From assembly GCA_937902275.1 (NCBI GenBank), contig CALFNW010000131.1:1-7903 (forward strand): a DNA stretch of 7,903 nucleotides, given 5' to 3'. A program made the translations under genes and the position numbers. This document shows, in pieces, positions 1-6,421 of this stretch. A model generated the notes under the pieces. That model saw only the letters and a program-made list of their open reading frames with translations, was not told the origin of the DNA and did no database searches. The DNA comes from UBA4717 sp002404395. Lineage in GTDB: Bacteria; Bacillota; Clostridia; Oscillospirales; CAG-272. Positions within the stretch are counted from its first letter, which is position 1, and each line of letters begins with the position of its first letter.

Positions 1-147
1 GATCGCAAAAATGCAATAACTACACTTCGGTCCGGCATCTAAAGCTGCCGATCGCAAAAATGCAATAACTACACTTCGGTCCGGCATCTAAAGCTGCCGA
101 TCGCCAAAACGCCATAACCGCGCTTCGGTCCGGCATCTAAAGCTGCC
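1..147. repeat. Three tandem copies of a 49-bp non-coding repeat
   Basis: Units lie at 1-49, 50-98 and 99-147. Units 1 and 2 are identical. Unit 3 differs at six positions, all in its first 24 bases, while its last 25 bases are unchanged. Each unit contains CGGCA and TGCCG separated by 8 nt. Where one unit meets the next, the pairing extends (CGGT with ATCG, one bulged C), giving a hairpin across each junction of about 9 bp. Unit 3 is followed by other sequence and keeps only the 5-bp stem. A 49-bp unit is not a multiple of three and contains stops, so it is not coding. There are no spacers, so it is not a CRISPR array. The array starts at the window edge and may continue to the left. Function unknown. 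Confidence 0.95.
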
Positions 148-200
148 GCAGCCCTCCTTTGACCTGCAAGTTATGCAAATACACAAGGCAGAATGAATAA

Positions 201-243
201 TTAACATTTTGTTAACATAATATGCGCTATAATTTGCTACAAT
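201..243 (+). promoter_or_regulatory. Probable promoter region of the sortase cassette
   Basis: A perfect -10 hexamer TATAAT lies at 228-233, and TACAAT follows at 238-243. No -35 box with good spacing is clear; TTGTTA at 209-214 is too close for a standard promoter. A perfect inverted repeat, TTAACA-3 nt-TGTTAA (201-215), sits just upstream of the -10 and could be an operator. The whole of 148-284 holds no gene. Seen: the motifs. Inferred: that this is where transcription of the three genes starts. Confidence 0.45.
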
Positions 244-284
244 AATCATGTAATACTATTTCCATAAAAGAAAGAGGTAACCAT

Positions 285-830
285 ATGAAAAAGACATTGC
301 TTATGATTTTATCCGTGCTTATGATCGCTTCCCTCATCGTTTCGGTCAGCGCGGCTGATGACGCAAGCGCAAAGGTGCTTGAAAAATTCAAAGAAGTCTG
401 CCCCGAAAAATATTATGACATTTATCTCGGACAGGCTGAAAACATTCTTAACAGCGTAGAGATCACAGACGAGCAGGCAAACGAGCTTGTCGCAATACTT
501 AACGATGCAAATTCGATCTATGTTGACAAGGGTGCTTCCCTTGAAGCATACAACAGCACCGAACAGGCTAAAGCGATCGAATATTTCAAGGAAGCCTGCG
601 ACATCCTCGGCGTGACTGCAGTCATGGAAAACAGCACCTCGCCAGCACACGAAGGCGATGCTTACTTTAAGGTCTATAAGAATGACGGCACTCTCATCGG
701 TACGCTTGACGGTGACCCCGTCAAGGTGACCGGCGGCACATCCGAAAGCTTTAATATGGTATTCTTCGGGATCGCAGCCCTTGCAGCGGCTGTCGCTTCG
801 GCTGTAGTCATCAAAAAGCGCGAGTTCTGA
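285..830 (+). CDS. Small secreted protein with a sortase-type C-terminal anchor
   Basis: This 181-residue protein starts at an ATG with GAGG 7 nt upstream. Residues 1-23 form a signal peptide (MKK, hydrophobic core, likely cut after SVSA). The mature part (24-150) is acidic and largely helical in appearance to about residue 110. It has two cysteines (C39, C105) and then a short strand-like segment, YFKVYKNDGTLIGTLDGD. The C-terminus has the cell-wall sorting layout: a candidate signal PVKVTGG (145-151), a hydrophobic segment (about 157-176) and the tail KKREF. The motif is not a classical LPxTG; only the TG and its position fit. A class D-like sortase gene follows directly, so the simplest reading is that this is its substrate, attached to the cell wall or simply membrane-anchored. 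I do not recognise the mature domain. The gene is real; its role is inferred from architecture and neighbourhood. Confidence 0.85.
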   Translation: MKKTLLMILSVLMIASLIVSVSAADDASAKVLEKFKEVCPEKYYDIYLGQAENILNSVEITDEQANELVAILNDANSIYVDKGASLEAYNSTEQAKAIEYFKEACDILGVTAVMENSTSPAHEGDAYFKVYKNDGTLIGTLDGDPVKVTGGTSESFNMVFFGIAALAAAVASAVVIKKREF

Positions 831-841
831 TTTTCGGAGGC

Positions 842-880
842 AGCGTGAAAGTGTGGTCTCAAATTTCACGCTCACTTTTT
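842..880 (+). terminator. Hairpin after the substrate gene, possible leaky terminator
   Basis: A perfect 9-bp inverted repeat, AGCGTGAAA (842-850) with TTTCACGCT (864-872), encloses a 13-nt loop and is followed by CAC and five T (876-880). The stem starts 12 nt after the stop codon of the secreted-protein gene. It could end part of the transcripts, or protect the 3' end of the first gene's mRNA, giving more substrate than sortase. The T-run is short and offset by 3 nt, so termination would be partial at best. Confidence 0.5.
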
Positions 881-901
881 GGGTCGGCTTCGCCGACATG
901 A
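845..901 (+). other. Possible 18-codon leader ORF before the sortase gene
   Basis: A GTG at 845 lies 4 nt after GGAGG (836-840), and an in-frame GTG at 851 lies 10 nt after it. Both read to a TGA at 899-901 that overlaps the sortase ATG (898-900) as ATGA. The predicted peptide is MKVWSQISRSLFGSASPT. The ORF runs through both intergenic hairpins. Translating it would open them and could deliver ribosomes to the sortase start, which has no good ribosome binding site of its own. Seen: the frame, SD and overlap. Inferred: translation and coupling. The peptide resembles no family I know and may be chance. Confidence 0.22.
883..897 (+). other. Perfect 6-bp hairpin abutting the sortase start codon
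   Basis: GTCGGC (883-888) and GCCGAC (892-897) pair perfectly around a 3-nt TTC loop, ending directly before the ATG at 898. In the mRNA this GC-rich stem would occupy the place where a Shine-Dalgarno sequence should be, so it may limit initiation on the sortase gene. It could also belong to a dispersed intergenic repeat together with the 842-872 palindrome. Confidence 0.55.
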
Positions 902-1590
902 AGATTAACATGAAAAAAGCATTAAAGGCTTTGCTCATGTTGGTTCCGTCGTTCTGCTTGACTTTAGCGGTAATCTTTTTTACCGACTATGCATATCGGG
1001 CGTTTCTAAAGATCCCGGCGGTTTCGCTCGCGATAAGTGCCGGTGATCGTATTTCAACGACTTCCGAGGCAACTTCCGATATTGCTTTTACCGTAAATAA
1101 CAAGTCAGACAACGATCAGATCTCAGGAATTGAATATACCGATGCAGAATTTCCGGTTAAAATCCCATATGGCTCACAATGGGCTGTGCTCAATGTTGAC
1201 TCGTGGGAAACGCGTGATATCCCGGTATATTTCGGTGATACGGATTCGATACTGCTAATGGGAGCCGGACAGTGGTTCGGCTCCCGTTTTTGCGGTCAGA
1301 ACAAAACCTGTATTCTCTCCGCACACGTCATGACCTATTTTTACGAGATCGAAGATACCGAGCCCGGCGACACGGTAACGATGGATACAACATACGGCAA
1401 ATACACTTACGAAGTTTCGGAAAAATTCGTTTTTTCGGAAAACGACCCCTCACCGATGTTTGAGGATTACGGCACCGACACACTATTCATGTACACCTGC
1501 TATCCGAGAACGAACGGAATCAACCGCACATATCAGCGTGCCGCGCTCGTCTGCCTGCTTAAGGAGGGAACAGTATATGAAAAAGACTAA
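898..1590 (+). CDS. Class D-like sortase (membrane-anchored transpeptidase)
   Basis: Sortases cut a C-terminal sorting signal with a catalytic Cys and join the protein to the cell wall. From the ATG at 898 this is 230 residues: a basic N-terminus (MKINMKK), one membrane anchor (about 11-28), a linker, and a sortase fold (about 85-225). IPVYFGDTDSILLMGAG matches the class D strand region. The catalytic residues are visible: His143 in SAHVMTYF (the usual context is GH), Cys201 in TCYP, and Arg214 in TYQRAALV. Start choice: a GTG at 853 in the same frame would add 15 residues, but these are encoded by two intergenic hairpins and look artificial; ATG 910 is a further option. None has a well-placed ribosome binding site. 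The preceding gene looks like its substrate, and the next gene overlaps it by 14 nt, so the three are probably co-transcribed. Family assignment is firm, subclass probable. Confidence 0.9.
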   Translation: MKINMKKALKALLMLVPSFCLTLAVIFFTDYAYRAFLKIPAVSLAISAGDRISTTSEATSDIAFTVNNKSDNDQISGIEYTDAEFPVKIPYGSQWAVLNVDSWETRDIPVYFGDTDSILLMGAGQWFGSRFCGQNKTCILSAHVMTYFYEIEDTEPGDTVTMDTTYGKYTYEVSEKFVFSENDPSPMFEDYGTDTLFMYTCYPRTNGINRTYQRAALVCLLKEGTVYEKD

Positions 1591-2482
1591 ACTGCTCTCC
1601 TTGTTTTCGGCGTTAAGCGCGCTTTTGGCAGTGCTTTGCCTGACCGCAACACTTCCCTGCTTTTACCTCTCAAGCATATTCCGGAGCAAGGAGCACTTTG
1701 ACAGTCTTATTGCAGAAAATCTGAATATTGATGAAATACGCAGTTATACAGAAAAAGCGATTTCCGACTGTGCTTCAAGATATTCTTTTCCCGCCGAAGA
1801 GCTGATCGCTACTGCCGAAAGTATTGATTACGCTTCGCTTTGCGCCGAATACATATCAATGTATACCGACGCGGTGCTCAACGCCAAAGAAATGCCGCAG
1901 ATCTCGACAGACAGCGACATATTTACAGCGGCGATAGATTCAAACTATCAGAACAGCTTACGCCGCGAAGTATTTGAACTTGCGGAAAATCGCAGACTGC
2001 TTTCCGCAAGACTTGCCGAAACAGTCACTGCAAATGTATCCGCACTCTCGGTGGGTCTGATCTTCGGCACGCTTCAAAAAGCAGTCCCGGAGCTTGTGAA
2101 GCTCGCATGGATAAAACAACTCTTCCCGCTCTTCCTTGCCCTGTTTGTACTATTCTCCGGCTTGTCAATATGCTTCTCCCGCAACCGTGCTAAACTACTG
2201 TATTTTTTCAGCATGGCTTTGTTTGCCGTCACATTGATATATGCTGTCCCGTTTGAATTTTTGAGTCTGAAAGCGCTTCCGCGCGCTTTTAACCTGAATC
2301 CGGGCGCGACGTTGACCTATATAACGGCGATCTGGGATACGCTGATAACCGCCCCGTCAAAACTCTTCATTATTGCAACCGCTGTCGCGGCAGTGCTGCA
2401 CATCGCCGCCTGCATATTTGCGATAGGTTTTCGCAGGAAATCTCAGGAGATATCAACCGTCTCCGAAATGCAAAGCAAATGA
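1577..2482 (+). CDS. Unrecognised protein with four predicted membrane segments
   Basis: The start is the ATG at 1577, 8 nt after AAGGAGGG (1561-1568) inside the end of the sortase gene, so the two frames overlap by 14 nt and are probably translationally coupled. The frame stays open upstream to 1460 but that part overlaps the sortase coding sequence. The 301-residue product has a membrane segment at about 8-32, a mostly helical, acidic region of about 145 residues (33-177), then segments at about 178-199, 206-226 and 261-284. Positive clusters (MKKTK, SRNRAK, FRRK) put the N-terminus, the 200-205 loop and the C-terminus inside the cell, which places the 33-177 domain outside. I recognise no catalytic motif or family. 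Position suggests a partner of the sortase or of its substrate, for example as an accessory or anchoring membrane protein. That is inference from gene order only. Confidence 0.85.
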   Translation: MKKTKLLSLFSALSALLAVLCLTATLPCFYLSSIFRSKEHFDSLIAENLNIDEIRSYTEKAISDCASRYSFPAEELIATAESIDYASLCAEYISMYTDAVLNAKEMPQISTDSDIFTAAIDSNYQNSLRREVFELAENRRLLSARLAETVTANVSALSVGLIFGTLQKAVPELVKLAWIKQLFPLFLALFVLFSGLSICFSRNRAKLLYFFSMALFAVTLIYAVPFEFLSLKALPRAFNLNPGATLTYITAIWDTLITAPSKLFIIATAVAAVLHIAACIFAIGFRRKSQEISTVSEMQSK

Positions 2483-2493
2483 TAGGGGTTAAT

Positions 2494-2538
2494 CCGCAAC
2501 AAAGCCTGTTTACAGCCTTTGTTGCGGCAATTTATTTT
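2494..2538 (+). terminator. Intrinsic terminator of the sortase cassette
   Basis: CCGCAACAAAG (2494-2504) pairs perfectly with CTTTGTTGCGG (2517-2527). The stem continues inward as CTGT/ACAG after one mismatch, and CAATTTATTTT follows. It begins 12 nt after the stop codon of the four-segment membrane protein. Confidence 0.75.
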
Positions 2539-2598
2539 GACGATATTAAAATATTCACTGCGCTTTCTGACGTTTTCCTGTTTATAACTGCGAAAAGC

Positions 2599-2639
2599 AA
2601 AAATATGGAGCTGTCGGTTCACGACAGCTCCTATTTTTT
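2599..2639. terminator. Bidirectional intrinsic terminator between convergent operons
   Basis: A perfect 10-bp stem, GGAGCTGTCG (2607-2616) with CGACAGCTCC (2622-2631), has a 5-nt loop. It is flanked by AAAAATAT on the left and TATTTTTT on the right, so each strand reads stem plus T-run. It lies 20 nt past the stop of the last importer gene (minus strand) and should end that operon. On the plus strand it backs up the terminator at 2494. The 2483-2651 interval holds no credible gene. Confidence 0.9.
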
Positions 2640-2651
2640 ATACGTGCATTT

Positions 2652-3641
2652 TTATCTTTCCTCTCGGAAATACGGTATACCGAGTCCCTGAGGCGGCTGA
2701 TTTTCCTTCTTCCTGCGCAAGCTTGAAATGATCAGCACAAGCAGTGTGACCACGTACGGCAGCATCTTGAACAGCTCCTGTGAGCTTCTTGCCAGGTTAT
2801 TGATATAGAGATACATCCAATAAAGCACGCCGAACAGATAAGCTCCCCAGATCGAATTAAGCGGTCTCCATGTAGTGAAAATAACAAGCGCTACCGCGAT
2901 CCAACCGAGGCTTTCAATACTGCCGTCGTTTGCCCATGTGCCCTTGATGTAGTCCATAACATAATACACGCCGCCGAGTCCGGAAATGCCCGCACCGATG
3001 CAGGTTGCAATATACTTATTTCGAGTGACATTTATACCTGCGGCATCCGCAGTCGCAGGGTTTTCTCCGACCGCACGTAGGCTGAGTCCGCGACGGCTTC
3101 TGAAGAGAAACCAATTCAACACAATTGCGGCAATTATCGCAAGATATACCATGAAACCGTATGAAAACAGCACCTGACCGATCACGCCGGTCGTTTTTGA
3201 AAACGGAAGTTTTGCTCTGAATGCGGCGCTGGTTATCGGCACACTGATCTGACCGACGCCGCCTGCCAGCTTGTTGAGCGATCCGCCGAAAAAGTTGGCA
3301 ACGCCCGAGCCGAATATCGTTAGGGTCAAACCGGTAACATTCTGGTTGGCGCGCAGGGTTATCGTCAAAAAGCTGTATATCAAACCGCCGAGCGCAGCGG
3401 CGGCAAAACCGCACACAAGCGCAATCAGCACGCACATAAAGACGCTCGGAGCTTCGGTCGATTTCTCGTAGAAGAAAACTCCCACAAGGCTTGCAATACC
3501 GCCGAGATACATAATTCCCGGGACACCGAGATTAAGATTTCCTGACTTTTCGGTAAGAATCTCACCGAGAGAGCCGAACATGATGACCGTGCCGAATACG
3601 ATCGCCGCCTGCAGCAGCGAAACAATTGACGAAAGGCTCAT
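2652..3641 (-). CDS. nupQ: BMP/Nup-type ABC importer permease, second subunit
   Basis: This 329-residue integral membrane protein of the branched-chain permease superfamily (BPD_transp_2) forms the transport channel with the other permease. About eight to ten hydrophobic segments are visible. Family landmarks occur in order: GEILTEKSGNLNLGVPGIM (26-44; the usual form is GE...GxxNxGxEGxM), ANQNVTGLTL (98-107), the cytoplasmic coupling loop RAVGENPATADAAGINV (189-205), SLGWIAVALVIFTTWRP (244-260) and the C-terminal GIPYFREER. The start ATG is 2 nt after the TAA of the upstream permease gene, with AGGGGG 9 nt upstream, so translation is likely coupled. It is the last gene of the operon, with a terminator 20 nt beyond its stop. 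The symbol follows the Bacillus subtilis guanosine importer by family and gene order; substrate identity is not proven. Confidence 0.93.
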   Translation of the reverse strand: MSLSSIVSLLQAAIVFGTVIMFGSLGEILTEKSGNLNLGVPGIMYLGGIASLVGVFFYEKSTEAPSVFMCVLIALVCGFAAAALGGLIYSFLTITLRANQNVTGLTLTIFGSGVANFFGGSLNKLAGGVGQISVPITSAAFRAKLPFSKTTGVIGQVLFSYGFMVYLAIIAAIVLNWFLFRSRRGLSLRAVGENPATADAAGINVTRNKYIATCIGAGISGLGGVYYVMDYIKGTWANDGSIESLGWIAVALVIFTTWRPLNSIWGAYLFGVLYWMYLYINNLARSSQELFKMLPYVVTLLVLIISSLRRKKENQPPQGLGIPYFREER

Positions 3642-3643
3642 TA

Positions 3644-4753
3644 TTACTTGCCCCCTTTCGGATTTTTATGGCGGAATATCAGCCTGTAATTGATGAAGAA
3701 TTCACTTCCGAGAATGAAGAAAAGGATCACTCCGGTAATCATTTTTGAAACATACTCATTAAGTCCGAAATCGGACGCTATCTGTACCGCGCCGCGCTCA
3801 AGGAAAGAAAGGAGCATGGAAACGGCTATCATTACAAACGAGTTGAACTTGCTGAGCCATGCAACGATGATCGCGGTAAAGCCGTCTCCGCCAGCAGTGC
3901 TTGTCGAGATCGTATGACTTGAGCCGCTGACGGCGATAAATCCCGCTATACCGCAGATCGCACCCGAGATAAGCATGGTTCTGATGATAACGGTCTTGAC
4001 GTTAATTCCCGCATAGCGCGCGGTATTTTCGCTCTCGCCGACTACCGCTATCTCGTATCCCTGCTTGGTATATTTAAGATATAAAAACATCAGAACAGCC
4101 AATCCGAGCACTATAAGCAAGTTAAGCATATATTGCTGTCCGAATACCTTGGGAAACCACCCTTGCTTTTTCGCTTGGTTAATTATTCCGACTGTATTCG
4201 AACCGAACGGATGCTCCCATTTTGCCACGAAAAACGAAGTGATCTGTATTGCCACATAGTTCATCATCAATGTAAACAACGTCTCATTCGTATTCCATCT
4301 TGCTTTGAATATCGCCGGGATAAGTCCCCAAAGCGCGCCTGCAAGCAGGCTTGAAACTGCCATTGCGGCAAACAGCAGGGGCGTAGGCAGATCCTTAAGA
4401 TAGATCATGCAGGCGGCGGTAGCTATACCGCCGACAAGGATCTGACCCTCGGCTCCGATATTCCAAAAACGCATTTTGAATGCCGGAGCAAGTCCGATAG
4501 CCACACACAAAAGCATCATCGAATCGCGAAGCGTGACCCAAATGCGCTTTTCGGTCCCGAAGGCACCGGCAAACATTGCCTTAAACACCTTTATCGGGTT
4601 AAGCTTTGTAATTGAATATATGATAAGCGCAGAAACCAAAAACGCCAAAATGATCGCCGCCGCACGCACGAGCAGTGAACGATACCAGGGCGACTCATTG
4701 CGCTTAGCGATCCTGACGAACGGCTCACGTTTATGATGGGTATGCTCAGTCAT
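3644..4753 (-). CDS. nupP: BMP/Nup-type ABC importer permease, first subunit
   Basis: This 369-residue membrane protein of the BPD_transp_2 family pairs with the downstream permease. It has a basic, His-containing cytoplasmic N-terminus (MTEHTHHKREPFVRIAKR) and a first membrane segment at about 27-47. The hallmark MRFWNIGAEGQILVGG (94-109) follows, then NTNETLFTLMMNYVA (154-168), the coupling-loop motif VVGESENTARYAGINV (237-252) and GDGFTAIIVAWLSKFN (289-304). The length is normal for the YufP/NupP group. Its ATG overlaps the end of the ATPase gene by 8 nt (ATGACTGA), and AGGAGG lies about 9 nt upstream inside that gene, which points to coupled synthesis of ATPase and channel. No key motif is missing. 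Confidence 0.94.
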   Translation of the reverse strand: MTEHTHHKREPFVRIAKRNESPWYRSLLVRAAAIILAFLVSALIIYSITKLNPIKVFKAMFAGAFGTEKRIWVTLRDSMMLLCVAIGLAPAFKMRFWNIGAEGQILVGGIATAACMIYLKDLPTPLLFAAMAVSSLLAGALWGLIPAIFKARWNTNETLFTLMMNYVAIQITSFFVAKWEHPFGSNTVGIINQAKKQGWFPKVFGQQYMLNLLIVLGLAVLMFLYLKYTKQGYEIAVVGESENTARYAGINVKTVIIRTMLISGAICGIAGFIAVSGSSHTISTSTAGGDGFTAIIVAWLSKFNSFVMIAVSMLLSFLERGAVQIASDFGLNEYVSKMITGVILFFILGSEFFINYRLIFRHKNPKGGK

Positions 4754-6287
4754 TGTTTCCGTCCTCCTGTACCTTCGTCATCATTAAGCCTATCTGCTCT
4801 TTTGTTGCAGTTCTTGCATCAACGATTCCGCTGATCTTTCCGCCGCACAGCACGAGTATACGATCCGAAAGCTCCAGCAGAACGTCAAGGTCCTCTCCGA
4901 CATATATTACCGCCACACCTTTGCGCTTCTGATCGTTGAGCAAATGATAAATAGTGTACGAGGTATTTATGTCAAGTCCTCTGACGGCATATGCAGTCAT
5001 AAGTACTGTCGGTGCATTGGCAATTTCACGTCCGACAAGCACCTTTTGAACATTTCCTCCCGACAAACGCCTTACCGGAGTAGACACACCCGGAGTAACG
5101 ACTTCAAGCTCTTCCATAATATTCTGCGCAAGCTTTTTGGGGTTCTTTCGGTCGGCTACGGGAGACGCGCCCGAACGATAGCTTCTGAGCATCATGTTAT
5201 CGGTCATGCCCATTGAACCGACAAGACCCATACCGAGTCTGTCCTCGGGTACAAATGACAGCGCTACACCAAGCTCACGAATTTTGAGCGGTGTCATTCC
5301 AACGAGTTCTTCGGGCTTTTCAGAGTCGGGTTCATAGTATACGATGCTGCTTCCGGCCTCGCAAGACTGAAGTCCGGCGACCGCTTCAAGCAGCTCCTTC
5401 TGTCCGCTTCCCGCTATACCGGCAATGCCGAGTATTTCACCCGAGTACGCCTCAAAGCTTACATCGTCAAGTCCTTTTACGCCGTCCTTGTTAATACAGC
5501 TGACGTGCTCAAGCTTAAGTCTCAGTTTGGGGTCTACAGGCAATTCTCTGTCGATATCAAGCTCAACCTTTTTGCCTACCATAAGCTCGGTAAGCATCAT
5601 TTCGTTCGCTTCACGCGTATATCCGCTGCCGACATACTCGCCTTTTCTTAAGACCGCATATCGGTCGGATATCGCAAGGACTTCATGAAGCTTATGAGTA
5701 ATTATAATTATCGACTTACCGTCGTTTTTCATATTTCTCAGAACGTCGAACAGTTTTTCGGTCTCCTGCGGAGTAAGCACTGCGGTCGGCTCATCGAGTA
5801 TCAGCACATTTGCACCGCGATAGAGCATCTTCACAATTTCAACCGTCTGCTTCTCGGATACCGACATATTGTATATCTTCTTGTCAGGGTCAAGCTCAAA
5901 TCCGTACTTGTTGACAAGCTCCGTGATCTTTGCATTAAGCTCGTTTTTGTTCACGGTAGCCTTTCCGGGGAGTCCGAGCACGATGTTTTCGGCGGCGGTA
6001 AATATATCTACAAGCTTGAAATGCTGATGTATCATGCCGATACCGAGTTCAAACGCATCTTTCGGGCTGGCAATCGTCACCGGCTCACCGTTTATACAGA
6101 TTTCGCCTTCATCGGGGTAATAAATTCCCGAAAGCATATTCATAAGCGTTGTTTTTCCGCTGCCGTTCTCTCCGAGCAGGGACAATATCTCACCTTTGCA
6201 TACTTCAAGATTGACATTGTGATTTGCGATTACACTGCCGAAGCGCTTTGTAATGTTTACAAGCTTTACAGCTGACTTTTTTTCCAT
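4746..6287 (-). CDS. nupO: ABC importer ATPase with two nucleotide-binding domains
   Basis: This 513-residue cytoplasmic ATPase powers the importer. Tandem NBDs at this length are usual for the YufO/RbsA-type group. NBD1 has Walker A GENGSGKT (39-46), a Q-loop (Q88), a signature MSVSEKQ (141-147, Ser in place of the usual Gly), Walker B VLILDEP (161-167) and switch His198. NBD2 is degenerate at several sites. Its P-loop reads GIAGSGQK (290-297; the catalytic Lys is replaced by Gln). The signature LSGGNVQ (408-414) is intact. The Walker B region reads VLMTAYAVRGLD without the usual Asp-Glu, and the switch position is Glu (VGEDLD). This asymmetry is known in the family, so one active ATP site is expected. 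The start ATG has AGGAGG 13 nt upstream (6301-6306), a long spacing that may lower translation. The gene follows a terminator-like element and overlaps the first permease gene by 8 nt. Confidence 0.95.
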   Translation of the reverse strand: MEKKSAVKLVNITKRFGSVIANHNVNLEVCKGEILSLLGENGSGKTTLMNMLSGIYYPDEGEICINGEPVTIASPKDAFELGIGMIHQHFKLVDIFTAAENIVLGLPGKATVNKNELNAKITELVNKYGFELDPDKKIYNMSVSEKQTVEIVKMLYRGANVLILDEPTAVLTPQETEKLFDVLRNMKNDGKSIIIITHKLHEVLAISDRYAVLRKGEYVGSGYTREANEMMLTELMVGKKVELDIDRELPVDPKLRLKLEHVSCINKDGVKGLDDVSFEAYSGEILGIAGIAGSGQKELLEAVAGLQSCEAGSSIVYYEPDSEKPEELVGMTPLKIRELGVALSFVPEDRLGMGLVGSMGMTDNMMLRSYRSGASPVADRKNPKKLAQNIMEELEVVTPGVSTPVRRLSGGNVQKVLVGREIANAPTVLMTAYAVRGLDINTSYTIYHLLNDQKRKGVAVIYVGEDLDVLLELSDRILVLCGGKISGIVDARTATKEQIGLMMTKVQEDGNND

Positions 6288-6309
6288 TATTCGGCGAAAC
6301 CTCCTGATA

Positions 6310-6343
6310 AAAAATGAGAAAACACGGAACTTACGCTCCGTGC
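6310..6343 (-). terminator. Intrinsic terminator or attenuator between binding protein and ATPase genes
   Basis: Read on the minus strand, CACGGA and TCCGTG pair (6343-6338 with 6329-6324) around an 8-nt loop, followed by TTTTCTCATTTTTT (6323-6310). The ATPase ribosome binding site begins 3 nt further on (6306-6301). Because the ATPase and permeases need this transcript, the terminator should be partial, letting a fraction of polymerases through. A competing 4-bp stem, ACGC (6346-6343) with GCGT (6337-6334), would disrupt it, so regulation is possible but unproven. Confidence 0.65.
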
Positions 6344-6380
6344 GTGAAACGCGATAATATCATCCGAATCAAGCAATCGA

Positions 6381-6407
6381 GGGGCTGCCGCTGACGCGGA
6401 CAGCCCC
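6381..6407 (-). other. GC-rich stem-loop just after the binding protein gene
   Basis: GGGGCTG/CAGCCCC (7 bp) and CCGC/GCGG (4 bp) stack with one bulged base and a 4-nt loop, starting 14 nt past the stop codon of the binding protein gene. There is no T-run after it on the minus strand, so it is not a terminator by itself. Stems in this place commonly protect the upstream mRNA from 3' exonucleases. Together with the terminator at 6310-6343 it would favour excess binding protein. Confidence 0.7.
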
Positions 6408-6421
6408 CGAATACTCAAATA

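Noticed and set aside
1..147. CRISPR array
   Set aside because: The repeats abut directly with no unique spacers, and no cas genes are present.
853..897. GTG start giving the sortase 15 extra N-terminal residues
   Set aside because: The extra residues are encoded by two hairpins, are not basic and precede the natural MKINMKK anchor start. It cannot be fully excluded because it lies 12 nt after GGAGG.
309..938. Minus-strand 209-codon open frame opposite the secreted-protein gene
   Set aside because: It lies fully antisense to a gene with signal peptide, ribosome binding site and sorting-type C-terminus; it has a Cys/Phe-rich low-sense composition and crosses the intergenic hairpins.
1460..1576. 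Upstream extension of the four-segment membrane protein
   Set aside because: It overlaps the sortase catalytic region in another frame; the ATG at 1577 with AAGGAGGG and a hydrophobic start is far better.
2479..2691. 70-codon plus-strand ORF after the cassette, overlapping its last stop as ATGA
   Set aside because: It reads through two intrinsic terminators and into the 3' end of the opposing permease gene. It has no convincing protein features.
5685..6275. 196-codon plus-strand ORF opposite the ATPase gene
   Set aside because: It is the antisense shadow of the Walker A/Walker B-containing NBD1, with no ribosome binding site or recognisable domain.
4746..6287. Inactivated or damaged ATPase because of the degenerate second NBD
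   Set aside because: Loss of the Walker A Lys, Walker B Glu and switch His in NBD2 is usual in this tandem-NBD importer family; length and frame are intact.
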